Below, piece after piece: positions 1 to 9,691 of a DNA stretch of 64,000 bases. This stretch comes from Agarivorans sp050870875 (GTDB taxonomy: Bacteria > Pseudomonadota > Gammaproteobacteria > Enterobacterales > Celerinatantimonadaceae), in the NCBI RefSeq assembly GCF_050870875.2, contig NZ_CP194041.2:4216001-4280000 (forward strand), read 5' to 3'. How positions within the stretch are numbered: the stretch's first letter is position 1; each line of letters opens with the position of its first letter. The notes under the pieces were generated by a model that did no database searches, had not been told where the DNA came from, and saw only the letters and a list, made by a program, of their open reading frames with translations. A program made the translations under genes and the position numbers.

Positions 1-57
1 ACGCATCCGCTCACCTCGCCCAGCCGCCAAAATCATTGCAGTATCTAAACCACTCAT
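1..57 (-). CDS. murU: N-terminal fragment of MurU-like sugar-1-phosphate nucleotidyltransferase (runs off the window)
   Basis: Only the first 19 codons lie in the window. They encode a start followed by AMILAAGRGERMR, the glycine-rich nucleotide-binding signature at the N-terminus of nucleoside-diphosphate-sugar pyrophosphorylases. Its ATG overlaps the stop codon of the upstream kinase gene (ATGA), so the two are probably translationally coupled. In other gammaproteobacteria the kinase AmgK is followed by MurU, which converts MurNAc-1-phosphate to UDP-MurNAc in peptidoglycan recycling; the assignment here rests on that pairing plus the short motif. Confidence 0.7.
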   Translation of the reverse strand, partial: MSGLDTAMILAAGRGERMR

Positions 58-1043
58 CGATGAAACCCCTTTGCGATGGGAGCCAACCATTGATTAAATG
101 CTGAAAATTCAGAATAAGTAGCGCTCACCCGCTGGATGTAATCCAAAGTTTGCGGAATCGCTTCACGGTAGCCTTGTTTCCCATCACGGTGGGCTAAACG
201 ACAAAATATTCCAAGCGCCTTAAGATGACGTTGTAAGCCCGTCAAATCAAACCAGCGTTGCCATTGCGCCATGCTAATATCTTGATTAATGCTTAGACGG
301 GAGAAAAATGACTGACTCAAGTGTTGCACCATCTCTTCAGGCCAAGCGATGTAGCAATCTCTTAGCAACGACACCACGTCATAACTGAGTGGCCCCAAAA
401 CCATATCTTGAAAATCGATCATCACCATTTGCTGCTGATGAAGCATCAAATTTCGACAATGAAAATCACGATGCATCGCAACATAAGGCTGTTCTTGGAT
501 GGCGACGCTGAGCTCTTCACAAAGACTCTGCCACTGCGCAGCCGCTTGCCATTCAGTTCCACTAAGCTGTAATTCTTTCGCCACAAACCACTCGGCAAAA
601 ATATCCAACTCTCGCTGAATAAAAGTCTGGTCAAAATATTCCAAAGAAGGCAGCTCAGAAGGTTTAAGTGCTTGTAATTGAACGATCAGGTCTAAGGCTT
701 GTCTATAGTATTTGTCGGCACTATCAAGACTTAAGCAATCTTCTAACATGGTGGTGCCGAGATCTTCAATCGCCATAAAACCTTGCTTAAGATCTGCGGC
801 TAGGATCTTAGGAACGGGGAGCTGGTGACGGCTTAGTGCCGACGCTAAATCAACAAATTGTTGGTTTTTTTCGGTAAGAGGAGGCGCATCAACCGCAATG
901 GCGGTAGTGCTTAGATCATAATCAAAACGAAAATAGCGGCGAAAGCTTGCATCACCACTGATCATCGTTAACTGAGGAAGTCCCATGGATAAACTATTAG
1001 ACAACCATTGTTGTAAAGCTGATTCGCGCACTATATTACTCAT
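54..1043 (-). CDS. amgK: AmgK-like MurNAc/GlcNAc anomeric kinase (APH fold)
   Basis: This 329-aa protein belongs to the aminoglycoside phosphotransferase (APH/choline kinase) fold. Visible motifs are the catalytic loop MHRDFHCRNLM (around residue 190) and the metal-binding MIDFQDMVLGP that follows. The family member AmgK phosphorylates MurNAc at the anomeric carbon in a cell-wall recycling route that bypasses de novo UDP-MurNAc synthesis. Length and the coupled downstream nucleotidyltransferase start support AmgK rather than a drug-resistance enzyme. The gene diverges from lptD, as is common in gammaproteobacteria, with about 150 bp between the two likely starts. The substrate is inferred from context. 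Confidence 0.8.
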   Translation of the reverse strand: MSNIVRESALQQWLSNSLSMGLPQLTMISGDASFRRYFRFDYDLSTTAIAVDAPPLTEKNQQFVDLASALSRHQLPVPKILAADLKQGFMAIEDLGTTMLEDCLSLDSADKYYRQALDLIVQLQALKPSELPSLEYFDQTFIQRELDIFAEWFVAKELQLSGTEWQAAAQWQSLCEELSVAIQEQPYVAMHRDFHCRNLMLHQQQMVMIDFQDMVLGPLSYDVVSLLRDCYIAWPEEMVQHLSQSFFSRLSINQDISMAQWQRWFDLTGLQRHLKALGIFCRLAHRDGKQGYREAIPQTLDYIQRVSATYSEFSAFNQWLAPIAKGFHR

Positions 1044-1191
1044 ATTTCTATATTAAATGACGGCCTTTAAATAGCCGCCCACCGATAAATCCAGTATTAT
1101 AAGCCGCTAACTTTAACCACAGAATTCATAAAGCACAACGTTGATACTCTCGCTTGGAATTTTAATACGTCAGGGAATGGTCCAAATTCAT

Positions 1192-3465
1192 ATGTTGTTA
1201 ATTAAACGGAATCTGCCACGACTAGGATTGGCAATCTTCTTGCTAAGCCCTAACGCCAAGGCAGAAACCCCGTTAGCGCTGGCTCAGTGCCGAGCTTACA
1301 TACCGGAACGTACTCAGTCAGGTCCCGTCGACCCCACTGCACCATACGTGATAGCGGCCGACTCACTACATGCAAAGCAAGGTGATAAGGCAAGTTTTAC
1401 CGGTAACGTTGAATTTTCTCAAGGTCCCAGAGTACTCAAAGCTGATAACACAGTACTCGATGAGCAAGCTCAAACACTGAAGGCCGATGGTAAAATTGAG
1501 TTTCAAGATAACTTGGTCAGCGTCAAAAGTGATAGCTTCGATGCAAATTTAAAAAATCATCAGGCGAAACTAAATTCAGCTGAATATCAGTTGTTCGAGC
1601 AGCAAGGTCATGGTGAAGCGCATAATTTAATCATCAACGATGAGCAAAACTTATCCTTGGAAAACGCCAGCTACACCGCCTGTCCTCCCGGAGATGTGAG
1701 CTGGGAGATCCACGCCGAAAAAATAGATATCGACACCGAAAATCAATGGGCGACAACCAAAAATGCAACAGTAAGATTAATGAACGTCCCCGTTCTTTAC
1801 TTACCTTACTTCTCCTACCCAATTGGTGGCCAGCGTCATAGCGGCTTTTTATTTCCAAGCATATCAACCTCCACCACCAATGGTATGGATATTTCCACGC
1901 CCTATTATTGGAACATTGCACCTAATTTTGATGCCACCATAACTCCGCGAGTCATGTCGCGCAGAGGCCTGCAGTTACAATCCGAGTTTCGTTACTTACT
2001 TGGCCAGCAAACCGGTATCGTCAACGCTGAGTATATCGCCAACGACCGAGAGTTTGACGACTCGCGTTATTTGTTGCACTGGGATCATCAAGGTCAATGG
2101 CGACGCAACTGGCGTTTCAACACTGACTATACCCAGATTAGTGATGACAACTACTTTAACGACTTAGGCGATATTTTAGGTAAGAATAATGAGAATCAAC
2201 TGCTACAAACTGGGGATGTGGGCTACCACACCCAAAACTGGTACGGCAAACTACGGGTACAAGATTTTCAAGTCTTAGGGGATACCGAGCAGCCGCACAC
2301 CTTGCTCCCTCAACTGAGTTTTAGTGGCGATTGGGATCTCGACTGGCAAACATTGCAATTTGGTTTTGATAGTGAACTAAGTAATTTTTCGCATAGTGAT
2401 GCTAGCATGTACACCGCCAAGCGACTCCATCTAGAGCCTCATTTGCGCCTGCCTTACGTGGTACCCGAAGGTTTTTTCCAAGCCGATCTCGCCTTAATGC
2501 ATACCTATTATCAACAAGATAAAGGTAGTAATCCGGACAACAACTACTTGGGTGAAGACATTCGTCGTACCCTACCTAAATTAAGCGTCAAAGCAGGCCT
2601 CAATTTTGACCGCAAAACCAGTTGGTACGGTGCGAACTATACTCAAACTCTTGAGCCAGTGGTGAAGTACTTATATATCCCCTATCGAGATCAAAGCGAC
2701 ATTGGTCTATATGACACCGCCAACCTACAACAAGACTATTATGGCCTGTTCCGAGATCAGCGCTATAGCGGGCTAGACCGGATCGCCGATGCCAACCAGT
2801 TAACCTTAGGGGTTCATTCTCGGTTCTTATCCGCTGAAAATAAGGAGACCTTACGCTTTAGTCTTGGACAAATCATCTATCTTGATCCAAGCCGCACAAC
2901 GCTATTACCGGATAGCAAGTCATCCACCAATTCCAGTTCGGCCTTAGCATTTGAAATTGACGCGAATATTCAACAAGACTGGTATGGTCACACCGGCTTA
3001 CAGATTAATACGCTCGAGGGTAAGCTTAATAAGGCCAATGCCGCTATCGAATGGCGCCCAGAAGTGCAAAAATTAGTTCAATTAAACTACCGCTACTCTC
3101 AAGCCGACGAGACAATGCTCAGTGACATAAACCAACTGGGTAGTAAAATTGCGTGGCCACTGCGAGACAATGTTTCTGCTGTTGCCAGCTATTATCGAGA
3201 CATGAAGCTCGATCGAAGTATCGAGAGTTATCTAGGACTACAGTTTAATTCCTGCTGCTGGGGGATCCGTCTTACTTACCAACGCAGCTTACAAAGTAAT
3301 TATGTCGACAATACATCAGGAATTGATCGCGTTGGCGTATTTGACAGCTCCTTCCGCTTAGACTTTGAAATAAAAGGATTAGGTGGCAATGATACTAGCA
3401 GTCAAGAAAAAATGTTAGATGGTGGCAACTTTAAATACGGGCGCCCCTTTTACCTCAACAATTAA
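1192..3465 (+). CDS. lptD: LPS-assembly outer-membrane protein LptD
   Basis: LptD is the outer-membrane beta-barrel that, with LptE, inserts lipopolysaccharide into the outer leaflet. The chosen ATG gives a clean signal peptide (MLLIKRNLPRLG..., cleavage after NAKA); the open frame extends 17 codons upstream to a TTG, which would put a non-signal-like stretch in front. The periplasmic jellyroll (OstA-like) domain follows in the first ~200 residues and a long barrel domain after it. The four cysteines needed for the inter-domain disulfides are visible: one just after the signal peptide, one in YTACPPGD, and the adjacent pair in NSCCWG near the C-terminus. About 757 aa, normal for the family. 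surA follows 61 bp downstream. Confidence 0.95.
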   Translation: MLLIKRNLPRLGLAIFLLSPNAKAETPLALAQCRAYIPERTQSGPVDPTAPYVIAADSLHAKQGDKASFTGNVEFSQGPRVLKADNTVLDEQAQTLKADGKIEFQDNLVSVKSDSFDANLKNHQAKLNSAEYQLFEQQGHGEAHNLIINDEQNLSLENASYTACPPGDVSWEIHAEKIDIDTENQWATTKNATVRLMNVPVLYLPYFSYPIGGQRHSGFLFPSISTSTTNGMDISTPYYWNIAPNFDATITPRVMSRRGLQLQSEFRYLLGQQTGIVNAEYIANDREFDDSRYLLHWDHQGQWRRNWRFNTDYTQISDDNYFNDLGDILGKNNENQLLQTGDVGYHTQNWYGKLRVQDFQVLGDTEQPHTLLPQLSFSGDWDLDWQTLQFGFDSELSNFSHSDASMYTAKRLHLEPHLRLPYVVPEGFFQADLALMHTYYQQDKGSNPDNNYLGEDIRRTLPKLSVKAGLNFDRKTSWYGANYTQTLEPVVKYLYIPYRDQSDIGLYDTANLQQDYYGLFRDQRYSGLDRIADANQLTLGVHSRFLSAENKETLRFSLGQIIYLDPSRTTLLPDSKSSTNSSSALAFEIDANIQQDWYGHTGLQINTLEGKLNKANAAIEWRPEVQKLVQLNYRYSQADETMLSDINQLGSKIAWPLRDNVSAVASYYRDMKLDRSIESYLGLQFNSCCWGIRLTYQRSLQSNYVDNTSGIDRVGVFDSSFRLDFEIKGLGGNDTSSQEKMLDGGNFKYGRPFYLNN

Positions 3466-3526
3466 AACCTTTAGCCCAAATATGATAGAGTAAACGGCGT
3501 TTTGCTCGTAGTAATATAGGAACCGA

Positions 3527-4804
3527 ATGAAAAAATTAATTTTGCTTAGCACCTGCATGTTGATGCTCGTGGCTGGCTTAGTTCAGGCGAAAGAACAACT
3601 GCTCGATAAGGTTGTTGCTATCGTTAATAATGACGTGATTACTCAAACCCAAGTGGATGAGCTAAGCGCCAAAGTATTACGCAATGCAAAAACCAGCGGA
3701 CAAACTCTGCCTCCACAAGCAGAATTGCATCAACAAGTGATGGACCGCTTAATTACCGAAAGCTTACAGCTGCAACTCGCAGACAGACTTGGTATCAAGA
3801 TCAGTGATAGTCAATTAGAAAACACGATTGATAATATTATCCAAGGCGAGAAAAAGACCCGCGACGAGTTTCTACAACAACTCAGCAGTGACGGTGTCAG
3901 CTACCAGCAATTTCGCGAAGATATACGCAAAGAAATTATTCTTGGTGAAGTAGGCAGAAGCCAGGTACAACGACGTATCAGCGTCTCTCAACAAGAAATA
4001 GATGCCTTAATGAAACTAATTGCCGAGAAAGATAAAGGCAGTATCCGCTACCATGTTGGACACATCCAATTGCGACTTGGAAGTGATGAAGTCAAAACCC
4101 AACAGCTGGCGGAAACCATAGTCAAGCAATTAAAAGCTGGAGAAAATTTTAACCAACTAGCAATGACTTATTCTCAAGGTCCAAAAGCTTTAGAAGGCGG
4201 TGATTGGGGATGGATGACTCTAGAAGAGATGCCAACTCTGTTTGCAGGCGTGGTTAATAAACAACCTAAAGATACCGTGCTCGGCCCGATCCGTACCGAA
4301 TCTGGACTACACATTGTGATGGTATTAGATACCGAAGGTCTACAAAAAGTAGAAACCTTAGAGGTAAATGCACGACACATTTTGATTAAGCCATCGATTA
4401 TTCTAAGTGATAAAAAAGCCCAAAGTTTACTGGCTAAATTACGCCAACAACTAGTAAGCGGAGAAGCTAGTTTTGCCGAATTAGCCAAACAGTATTCAGA
4501 AGACCCTGGCTCTGCAGTCCGTGGCGGTGAACTCGGTTGGTCGGACCCAAATGTGTTTGTGCCGGCCTTCCGCGATACAGTCAACCACTTAGCCGTGGGT
4601 GAGATTAGCCAACCTTTTCGCTCAACCTTTGGTTGGCATTTATTAGAAGTGCTCGACAAACGCACCACCGATACCACCAATAAAGCCAGCGAAAACCGAG
4701 CTTATCAAATGATTTTCAACCGTAAATTCAACGAAGAAACGCAAGCTTGGCAAGATGAGCTTCGTGAAGAAGCCTACGTTGAAATTTTGGATGGTGATTC
4801 ATGA
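3527..4804 (+). CDS. surA: Periplasmic peptidyl-prolyl isomerase/chaperone SurA
   Basis: SurA escorts unfolded outer-membrane proteins, LptD among them, through the periplasm. The 425-aa product starts with a signal peptide (MKKLILLSTCMLMLVAG, cleavage after VQA), then the N-terminal chaperone segment DKVVAIVNNDVIT, and two parvulin domains whose hallmarks GGDWGWM (about residue 225) and GGELGWS (about residue 335) are both intact. The last codons overlap the pdxA start (ATGA), so the genes form a coupled operon lptD-surA-pdxA-rsmA-apaG-apaH. The length matches E. coli SurA closely. Confidence 0.96.
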   Translation: MKKLILLSTCMLMLVAGLVQAKEQLLDKVVAIVNNDVITQTQVDELSAKVLRNAKTSGQTLPPQAELHQQVMDRLITESLQLQLADRLGIKISDSQLENTIDNIIQGEKKTRDEFLQQLSSDGVSYQQFREDIRKEIILGEVGRSQVQRRISVSQQEIDALMKLIAEKDKGSIRYHVGHIQLRLGSDEVKTQQLAETIVKQLKAGENFNQLAMTYSQGPKALEGGDWGWMTLEEMPTLFAGVVNKQPKDTVLGPIRTESGLHIVMVLDTEGLQKVETLEVNARHILIKPSIILSDKKAQSLLAKLRQQLVSGEASFAELAKQYSEDPGSAVRGGELGWSDPNVFVPAFRDTVNHLAVGEISQPFRSTFGWHLLEVLDKRTTDTTNKASENRAYQMIFNRKFNEETQAWQDELREEAYVEILDGDS

Positions 4805-5799
4805 GCGACGCAATAGCAAGAATTGCGATTACCCCTGGTGAGCCTGCGGGCATTGGCCCTGATTTAGTGCTCGCAATTAGTCAGCGTAGCTGGCCGATGG
4901 AGCTAGTCGTTATCGCCGATCCTCGTTTGCTCAAAGAGCGGGCGAAACAATTGGGCATCGAAGTAAGTTTATTGTCCTACCAACCAGAGCAAGCCCCCCA
5001 AGCACAGGCGGCTGGAACTTTAACCGTGGCACCCATCGCGATGAGTGTGCCTGCAATTGCCGGCGAACTCAACGAAGCCAATGGACACTATGTATTAAAT
5101 ACCCTTAAATTTGCTTGTGAAGGCAATATGAATAGCCAATTTGCAGCGGTTGTTACCGGCCCGGTGAACAAAGGCATCATTAACAAAGCAGGCGTTTCAT
5201 TTAGCGGCCATACTGAGTTTTTTGCTCAACAATCAAGTACCGCCGATGTGGTCATGCTGTTGGCCACCGAAGGTTTGCGGGTTGCTCTGGCGACCACTCA
5301 CCTCCCGCTGGCTTATGTCGCAAAAGCGATAACTCACGAGCGGCTGTACAATATCATCACGATTTTACATCACGATTTACAAACTAAATTTGCGATTAAG
5401 CAGCCGAAAATTTTTGTTTGTGGGCTTAATCCGCATGCCGGAGAAGATGGTCATTTAGGTCGTGAAGAATTAGATATCATTATTCCTTTATTAGATGAAA
5501 TGCGCAGCGAACATGGCATGAATTTAATCGGGCCACTCCCTGCCGATACCTTGTTCCAATCCAAGTATTTGGACGAGGCTGACGCGGTCTTGGCAATGTA
5601 CCATGACCAAGGCCTACCAGTAATAAAATATAAAGGGTTTGGCAAATCGGTCAACATTACCTTAGGACTCCCCTTTATTCGAACCTCAGTCGATCATGGA
5701 ACAGCACTTGAGCTGGCGGGCACTGGGCAAGCCGATCATGGAAGTATGCTAACCGCAATCAAACAAGCCATCGATATGGTAGAGCGAGAACATGAATAA
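4801..5799 (+). CDS. pdxA: 4-hydroxythreonine-4-phosphate dehydrogenase PdxA
   Basis: PdxA oxidises 4-phosphohydroxy-L-threonine in the DXP-dependent pyridoxal 5'-phosphate pathway. The 332-aa sequence begins IAITPGEPAGIGPDL, the family signature, and contains GPVNKGIIN, FSGHTEFFA (metal-binding His) and YHDQGLPVIKYKGFG, another metal-ligand motif. The ATG overlaps the surA stop by 4 nt and the 3' end overlaps rsmA by 8 nt. The surA-pdxA-rsmA-apaG-apaH order is the canonical gammaproteobacterial one. Confidence 0.97.
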   Translation: MSDAIARIAITPGEPAGIGPDLVLAISQRSWPMELVVIADPRLLKERAKQLGIEVSLLSYQPEQAPQAQAAGTLTVAPIAMSVPAIAGELNEANGHYVLNTLKFACEGNMNSQFAAVVTGPVNKGIINKAGVSFSGHTEFFAQQSSTADVVMLLATEGLRVALATTHLPLAYVAKAITHERLYNIITILHHDLQTKFAIKQPKIFVCGLNPHAGEDGHLGREELDIIIPLLDEMRSEHGMNLIGPLPADTLFQSKYLDEADAVLAMYHDQGLPVIKYKGFGKSVNITLGLPFIRTSVDHGTALELAGTGQADHGSMLTAIKQAIDMVEREHE

Positions 5800-6622
5800 A
5801 CAAGTCCATCAAGGGCACCGCGCCCGTAAACGCTTCGGCCAAAACTTTCTGAATAACGACTCGGTCATCAGCCAAATTGTCGCCACTATCTATCCTCAGC
5901 CCGGCGAAAACCTGGTCGAAATTGGTCCTGGCCTAGGCGCCTTAACCGCCCCTGTAGCGAATGCTGCTGGTCAGCTACAAGTGGTAGAGTTGGATCGCGA
6001 TTTGGCTCAACGCCTGCGCGAGCATCCAACCCTAGCAGAGAAATTGACCATCCATGAAATTGATGCGCTTAAATTCGACTTCATGCAGTTGAGTCGACCC
6101 GAGCAAAAGATGCGTATCTTCGGTAACTTGCCCTATAACATTTCTACACCATTAATTTTTCATTTGCTAAGCTTCACTAGCGCCATTTCCGACATGCACT
6201 TTATGCTACAAAAAGAAGTGGTAAAACGGATGGCCGCAGGACCTCACTCGAAGGCCTATGGTCGACTCAGTGTCATGACCCAAATACAATGTAAAGTAAT
6301 GCCAGCCTTGGAAGTACCTCCAGAAGCCTTCATGCCGCCTCCTAAAGTCGACTCGGCGGTCGTTCGCCTAGAGCCTTATGCCAGCACACTTTACCCTCTG
6401 AACTCATTAAAAACCCTCGACACAGTCTGTAAAGAGGCCTTTAATCAGCGACGCAAAACAATCCGAAATGCACTCGGCAACCTGTTAAGCCTTGAGCAAC
6501 TTGAGGCTTTAGGTTTACAACCAAGCTTGCGGCCAGAAAATTTAACTATTCAGCAGTTTTGTGATATTGCTAACTACATAGATAAAGAACAATTATTGCA
6601 GGCTAACGACGTTAATGAGTAA
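5792..6622 (+). CDS. rsmA: 16S rRNA dimethyladenosine transferase RsmA (KsgA)
   Basis: RsmA dimethylates two adjacent adenosines in the 3' terminal helix of 16S rRNA, a late check on 30S assembly. Seen in the sequence: RKRFGQNFL at the N-terminus, the SAM-binding loop VEIGPGLGALT (about residues 43-53), acidic VVELDRD, and the catalytic NLPYNIST motif (about residue 112). 276 aa is the usual length. The start overlaps the end of pdxA and the stop overlaps apaG by 8 nt, so translation is coupled through the operon. Confidence 0.97.
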   Translation: MNKQVHQGHRARKRFGQNFLNNDSVISQIVATIYPQPGENLVEIGPGLGALTAPVANAAGQLQVVELDRDLAQRLREHPTLAEKLTIHEIDALKFDFMQLSRPEQKMRIFGNLPYNISTPLIFHLLSFTSAISDMHFMLQKEVVKRMAAGPHSKAYGRLSVMTQIQCKVMPALEVPPEAFMPPPKVDSAVVRLEPYASTLYPLNSLKTLDTVCKEAFNQRRKTIRNALGNLLSLEQLEALGLQPSLRPENLTIQQFCDIANYIDKEQLLQANDVNE

Positions 6623-6998
6623 CACACCTGAATACCAATTAGATATTGAAGTTGAATCTGGATTCTTGCCTGAGCACTCTGCTCCTGAGGAACATAAATT
6701 TGCCTTCTATTACACCGTTACCATTCGTAATTGTGGTAGCCAAGCACTTCAGTTAATGCGTCGTTACTGGCTGATCACCGATGGCAATGGCGATGAGAAT
6801 GAAGTAACGGGAGACGGTGTGGTCGGTAAACAACCACACCTACAACCAGAAAAGTCATTTACTTATACCAGCAGTGCACTACTCGCAACCGAGGTGGGGG
6901 TGATGCAGGGCTACTATACCTTGGTGGATCCAGAAGGTAATGAGTTTGAAGCTGAGATCCCAGCTTTTCGCCTGTCCTTACCGAATAAATTACATTAA
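6615..6998 (+). CDS. apaG: ApaG domain protein (Co2+/Mg2+ efflux-associated)
   Basis: ApaG is a 127-aa fibronectin type III-like protein of unsettled biochemical role, genetically tied to ApaH and to cobalt resistance. The characteristic segments FYYTVTIRNCGSQALQLMRRYW and GVVGKQPHLQPEKSFTYTS are partly recognisable as the family core, including the ITDGNG strand between them. It starts inside the 3' end of rsmA and ends 15 bp before apaH, as in E. coli. Confidence 0.95.
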   Translation: MSNTPEYQLDIEVESGFLPEHSAPEEHKFAFYYTVTIRNCGSQALQLMRRYWLITDGNGDENEVTGDGVVGKQPHLQPEKSFTYTSSALLATEVGVMQGYYTLVDPEGNEFEAEIPAFRLSLPNKLH

Positions 6999-7013
6999 CC
7001 AAGGTAAGTTGTT

Positions 7014-7844
7014 ATGGCTACCTATTTTGTTGGTGATATTCAAGGCTGCCTTGATGAACTCAAGGCGCTACTTGAACAAGTCAAATTTTCTAAAAAACGT
7101 GATCAGCTATGGTTAGCAGGCGACTTAGTGGCCCGCGGCCCTCAATCCCTAGCCACGCTGCGTTTTGTGAAACAGCTCGGCGATGCAGCACAAATAGTAC
7201 TGGGCAACCATGACCTACACTTACTCGCCGTGGCAAACGGTATTCACCGCGCCAAGCGACGAGACAAACTACAAGACTTGCTAGAAGCCCCAGACAAAGA
7301 CGAGTTACTCGATTGGTTAAGAAAACAACCGCTGATAGTGAAACACCCTGAATTTGACTTAGTCATGGTACATGCAGGCATTTATCCAAAGTGGAAAGTT
7401 GCTAAGGCCTTAAAGCTCGGCAAAGAGGTACAAAAGAAACTTTCTGGTGATCACTACCTTGAGTTACTACAAAATATGTATAGTAACGAACCAGCTCACT
7501 GGAGCGACGAGCTAGTCGGTTATGATCGACTGCGCTACATCATTAATGTCTTCACCCGCATGCGTTACTGTTTTCCAGATGGCAGTCTCGATTTCGCCCT
7601 GAAAATTCCACCAAATAAAAATACTAATCCCAACTTAGTCCCTTGGTTTAATCTTCCAGGAAAGCATCTTAAGCACACCCACATTATCTTTGGTCACTGG
7701 GCGGCGTTGATGGGAGAAAGCGCTCACCCCTTGGTTGACGGGCTAGATACTGGTTGTGTTTGGGGGAATCATTTAACGATGCTGCGCTGGGAAGACCAGC
7801 GCTTTTTCACCCAAGACTGCTTAAACGAGATAAGCAAAGATTAA
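7014..7844 (+). CDS. apaH: Symmetrical diadenosine tetraphosphatase ApaH
   Basis: ApaH cleaves Ap4A into two ADP and also acts on Np4-capped RNA 5' ends. The metallophosphatase metal-binding blocks are present in order: GDIQGC (residue 7 onward), GDLVARGPQS, GNHDLHLL, and the later HAGI and FGHW motifs. 276 aa is normal. It is the last gene of the lptD-apaH operon; its stop codon overlaps by 4 nt the end of the convergent folA gene, leaving no room for a classical terminator between them. Confidence 0.97.
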   Translation: MATYFVGDIQGCLDELKALLEQVKFSKKRDQLWLAGDLVARGPQSLATLRFVKQLGDAAQIVLGNHDLHLLAVANGIHRAKRRDKLQDLLEAPDKDELLDWLRKQPLIVKHPEFDLVMVHAGIYPKWKVAKALKLGKEVQKKLSGDHYLELLQNMYSNEPAHWSDELVGYDRLRYIINVFTRMRYCFPDGSLDFALKIPPNKNTNPNLVPWFNLPGKHLKHTHIIFGHWAALMGESAHPLVDGLDTGCVWGNHLTMLRWEDQRFFTQDCLNEISKD

Positions 7845-8329
7845 CGCAAACGATGTAAATGTATAAATTCATAGGGGTGTGGATTTTTATCATCTGCCGG
7901 GTGCTGTTCGCGAGCCATTTCTTGCCATTGATATTGGGTGTAATCAGGGAAATAAGCATCGCCTTCCAAGTCTTTATCAATCAAAGTTAGATATAACTCA
8001 TCGGCCAATGCTAGGCATTGTTGATAAATATTCGCGCCACCAATAATCATTACTTCCGCTTGATCGGCTACCAATTGAAGCGCGTCTTCAAGTTGATTGA
8101 CAACTGTCACGCCCTCGATGCTTAAGTGTGGATTACGACTCACCACTATATTCAAACGTCCTGGTAAAGGGCGCCCAATCGACTCATAAGTTAAACGCCC
8201 CATCACGACAGGCTTGCCCATTGTGACGGTCTTAAAGTGCTTTAAATCGGCCGGCAAGTGCCATGGCATTTGATTATCTAAGCCTATCACTCGACCCTTT
8301 GCCATCGCAGCTATCATTGCAACTTTCAC
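7841..8329 (-). CDS. folA: Dihydrofolate reductase
   Basis: FolA reduces dihydrofolate to tetrahydrofolate with NADPH. The 162-aa chain has IAAMAKGRVIGLDNQMPWHL at the N-terminus, the Asp of the folate pocket in LPADLKHFK, the NADPH-binding VVMGRLTYES and the IIGGANIY motif. It is convergent with apaH, its usual neighbour, and shares 4 nt with it. The chromosomal type-I-like sequence gives no hint of a resistance cassette. Confidence 0.96.
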   Translation of the reverse strand: MKVAMIAAMAKGRVIGLDNQMPWHLPADLKHFKTVTMGKPVVMGRLTYESIGRPLPGRLNIVVSRNPHLSIEGVTVVNQLEDALQLVADQAEVMIIGGANIYQQCLALADELYLTLIDKDLEGDAYFPDYTQYQWQEMAREQHPADDKNPHPYEFIHLHRLR

Positions 8330-8360
8330 GACTTAACTTTCTCCAAATCTTATAAAATCA

Positions 8361-8828
8361 TTAAACAATAGGCCGCCCTCGATAAATCACCACCGATGGG
8401 ATCGCGAGACCAAAACTCAAAGCCATTAAAATAAACATGGTTCGTAAACCATTTTCAAGAATGGTTGCTAATAACGGGTCACTATAACCATTACTATATA
8501 AACTAATAATGCCAACCATGGTGGTAAACGCATAACTCCCAGGGATCATCGGAATAATTGAAGCCACGGTAAACACTGGTCGAGGAATGATATAGCGTCG
8601 TGACCAGTAAACGCCGAGTAAGCCAACACTGGTTGATGCAACTAATGTCGCCCATTCTAAAGGCACCCCCCAATGAATACACAAAGTACGTAAGCTATGC
8701 GCAAAAGCACCACCAATCGCGCAAAAGCCAAGCATTCGTGTGGGCACATTAAAGACCATGGCAAAACCAACTGCAGGCACCGAAGCGAAGGCCGCATCTT
8801 CAAGCAGTAAGAGTATTAAATCGAGCAT
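8361..8828 (-). CDS. yjjB: YjjB-type small subunit of ThrE/YjjPB exporter
   Basis: A hydrophobic protein of about 155 aa with four or more predicted membrane segments and the family stretches PAVGFAMVFNVP and IIPMIPGSYAFTTM. YjjB and YjjP together form a two-component version of the ThrE fold; in E. coli the pair has been linked to succinate export. I start at the ATG that follows the yjjP stop by 1 nt and gives the usual N-terminus MLDLILLLLEDAAF; an upstream start would add five residues overlapping yjjP. Substrate in this organism is unknown. Confidence 0.88.
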   Translation of the reverse strand: MLDLILLLLEDAAFASVPAVGFAMVFNVPTRMLGFCAIGGAFAHSLRTLCIHWGVPLEWATLVASTSVGLLGVYWSRRYIIPRPVFTVASIIPMIPGSYAFTTMVGIISLYSNGYSDPLLATILENGLRTMFILMALSFGLAIPSVVIYRGRPIV

Positions 8829-8829
8829 C

Positions 8830-9654
8830 TTATAACCACCCACTCACGCCGGTTGCCCACATCGATAAGGCGATCCCCATTGCAACCCCAAGCGTTAACA
8901 AGGACGCAAAAAACCAACGGGATATGCCCATGCTAATGTGACCTTTCACCATATCTGAGACCGCATTAATCAAAGGAAACCCAGGAACCAACAACAACAC
9001 TGATGCAGCCATCACTGTTTGCGGTTGATTACCAATATCATAACGCACCGCTAAGCCCGCAATTGTGGTAGCAACAAATGCAGTCATACCAAAGTTAAGA
9101 ATTGGATTATGATGGCGGTGCGCCATCTCTTGACGAAAAGTCATCGCCGCCGCAGAAGCAATAAATGTCATACCAAATACAGACCAATCGCCACCAAATA
9201 AATGAGCAAAACAAGCGCAAGAAAGGCCAATCATCAATACAACTAACCAGCGATTATGTTTAAACGGAACCAAGCGTTCTAAACGTTTCACCACATCATC
9301 TACATCCAGCAGTTGTTTCTCTGCCATGATGGTAATGCGTTGCACCTCACACACCATATGCATGTTAATGCCCCGATCGTAAACTCGACGCGTGGTCGTG
9401 ATGCAGCGGCTTTGAGCCAAACCAGTTAAAATCAGGGCATTAGCGGTAATGGCCAACTCAACGCTGTCTAAGCCCAGCGCCTTACCTAAACGAACGATGG
9501 TTTCTTCGATCAACTTACTTTCGGCACCATGCTGTTGCATGATCCGGCCAGCCTGCACCGCAACACGACAGATCCTTGTCTGTTGCTCGTGAGTAATAAC
9601 CCGTTCCGGAGCCTGAACAGGCGCCGGAGGTTTTATAATAAAAGAGCGTAACAT
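8830..9654 (-). CDS. yjjP: YjjP-type large subunit of ThrE/YjjPB exporter
   Basis: This 274-aa protein has a soluble N-terminal half (DUF1212 type, with ICRVAVQAGRIMQQHGAES and the ANALILT strand) and a membrane-embedded C-terminal half with about five hydrophobic helices. It lies directly upstream of yjjB, with a 1-nt gap, so the two subunits are co-translated. The pair resembles a split ThrE amino/organic acid exporter. The exported compound (succinate in E. coli work) is an extrapolation. Confidence 0.88.
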   Translation of the reverse strand: MLRSFIIKPPAPVQAPERVITHEQQTRICRVAVQAGRIMQQHGAESKLIEETIVRLGKALGLDSVELAITANALILTGLAQSRCITTTRRVYDRGINMHMVCEVQRITIMAEKQLLDVDDVVKRLERLVPFKHNRWLVVLMIGLSCACFAHLFGGDWSVFGMTFIASAAAMTFRQEMAHRHHNPILNFGMTAFVATTIAGLAVRYDIGNQPQTVMAASVLLLVPGFPLINAVSDMVKGHISMGISRWFFASLLTLGVAMGIALSMWATGVSGWL

Positions 9655-9691
9655 CTAACAATCCCAGTAAACCAATTACAAAATGAGTTTA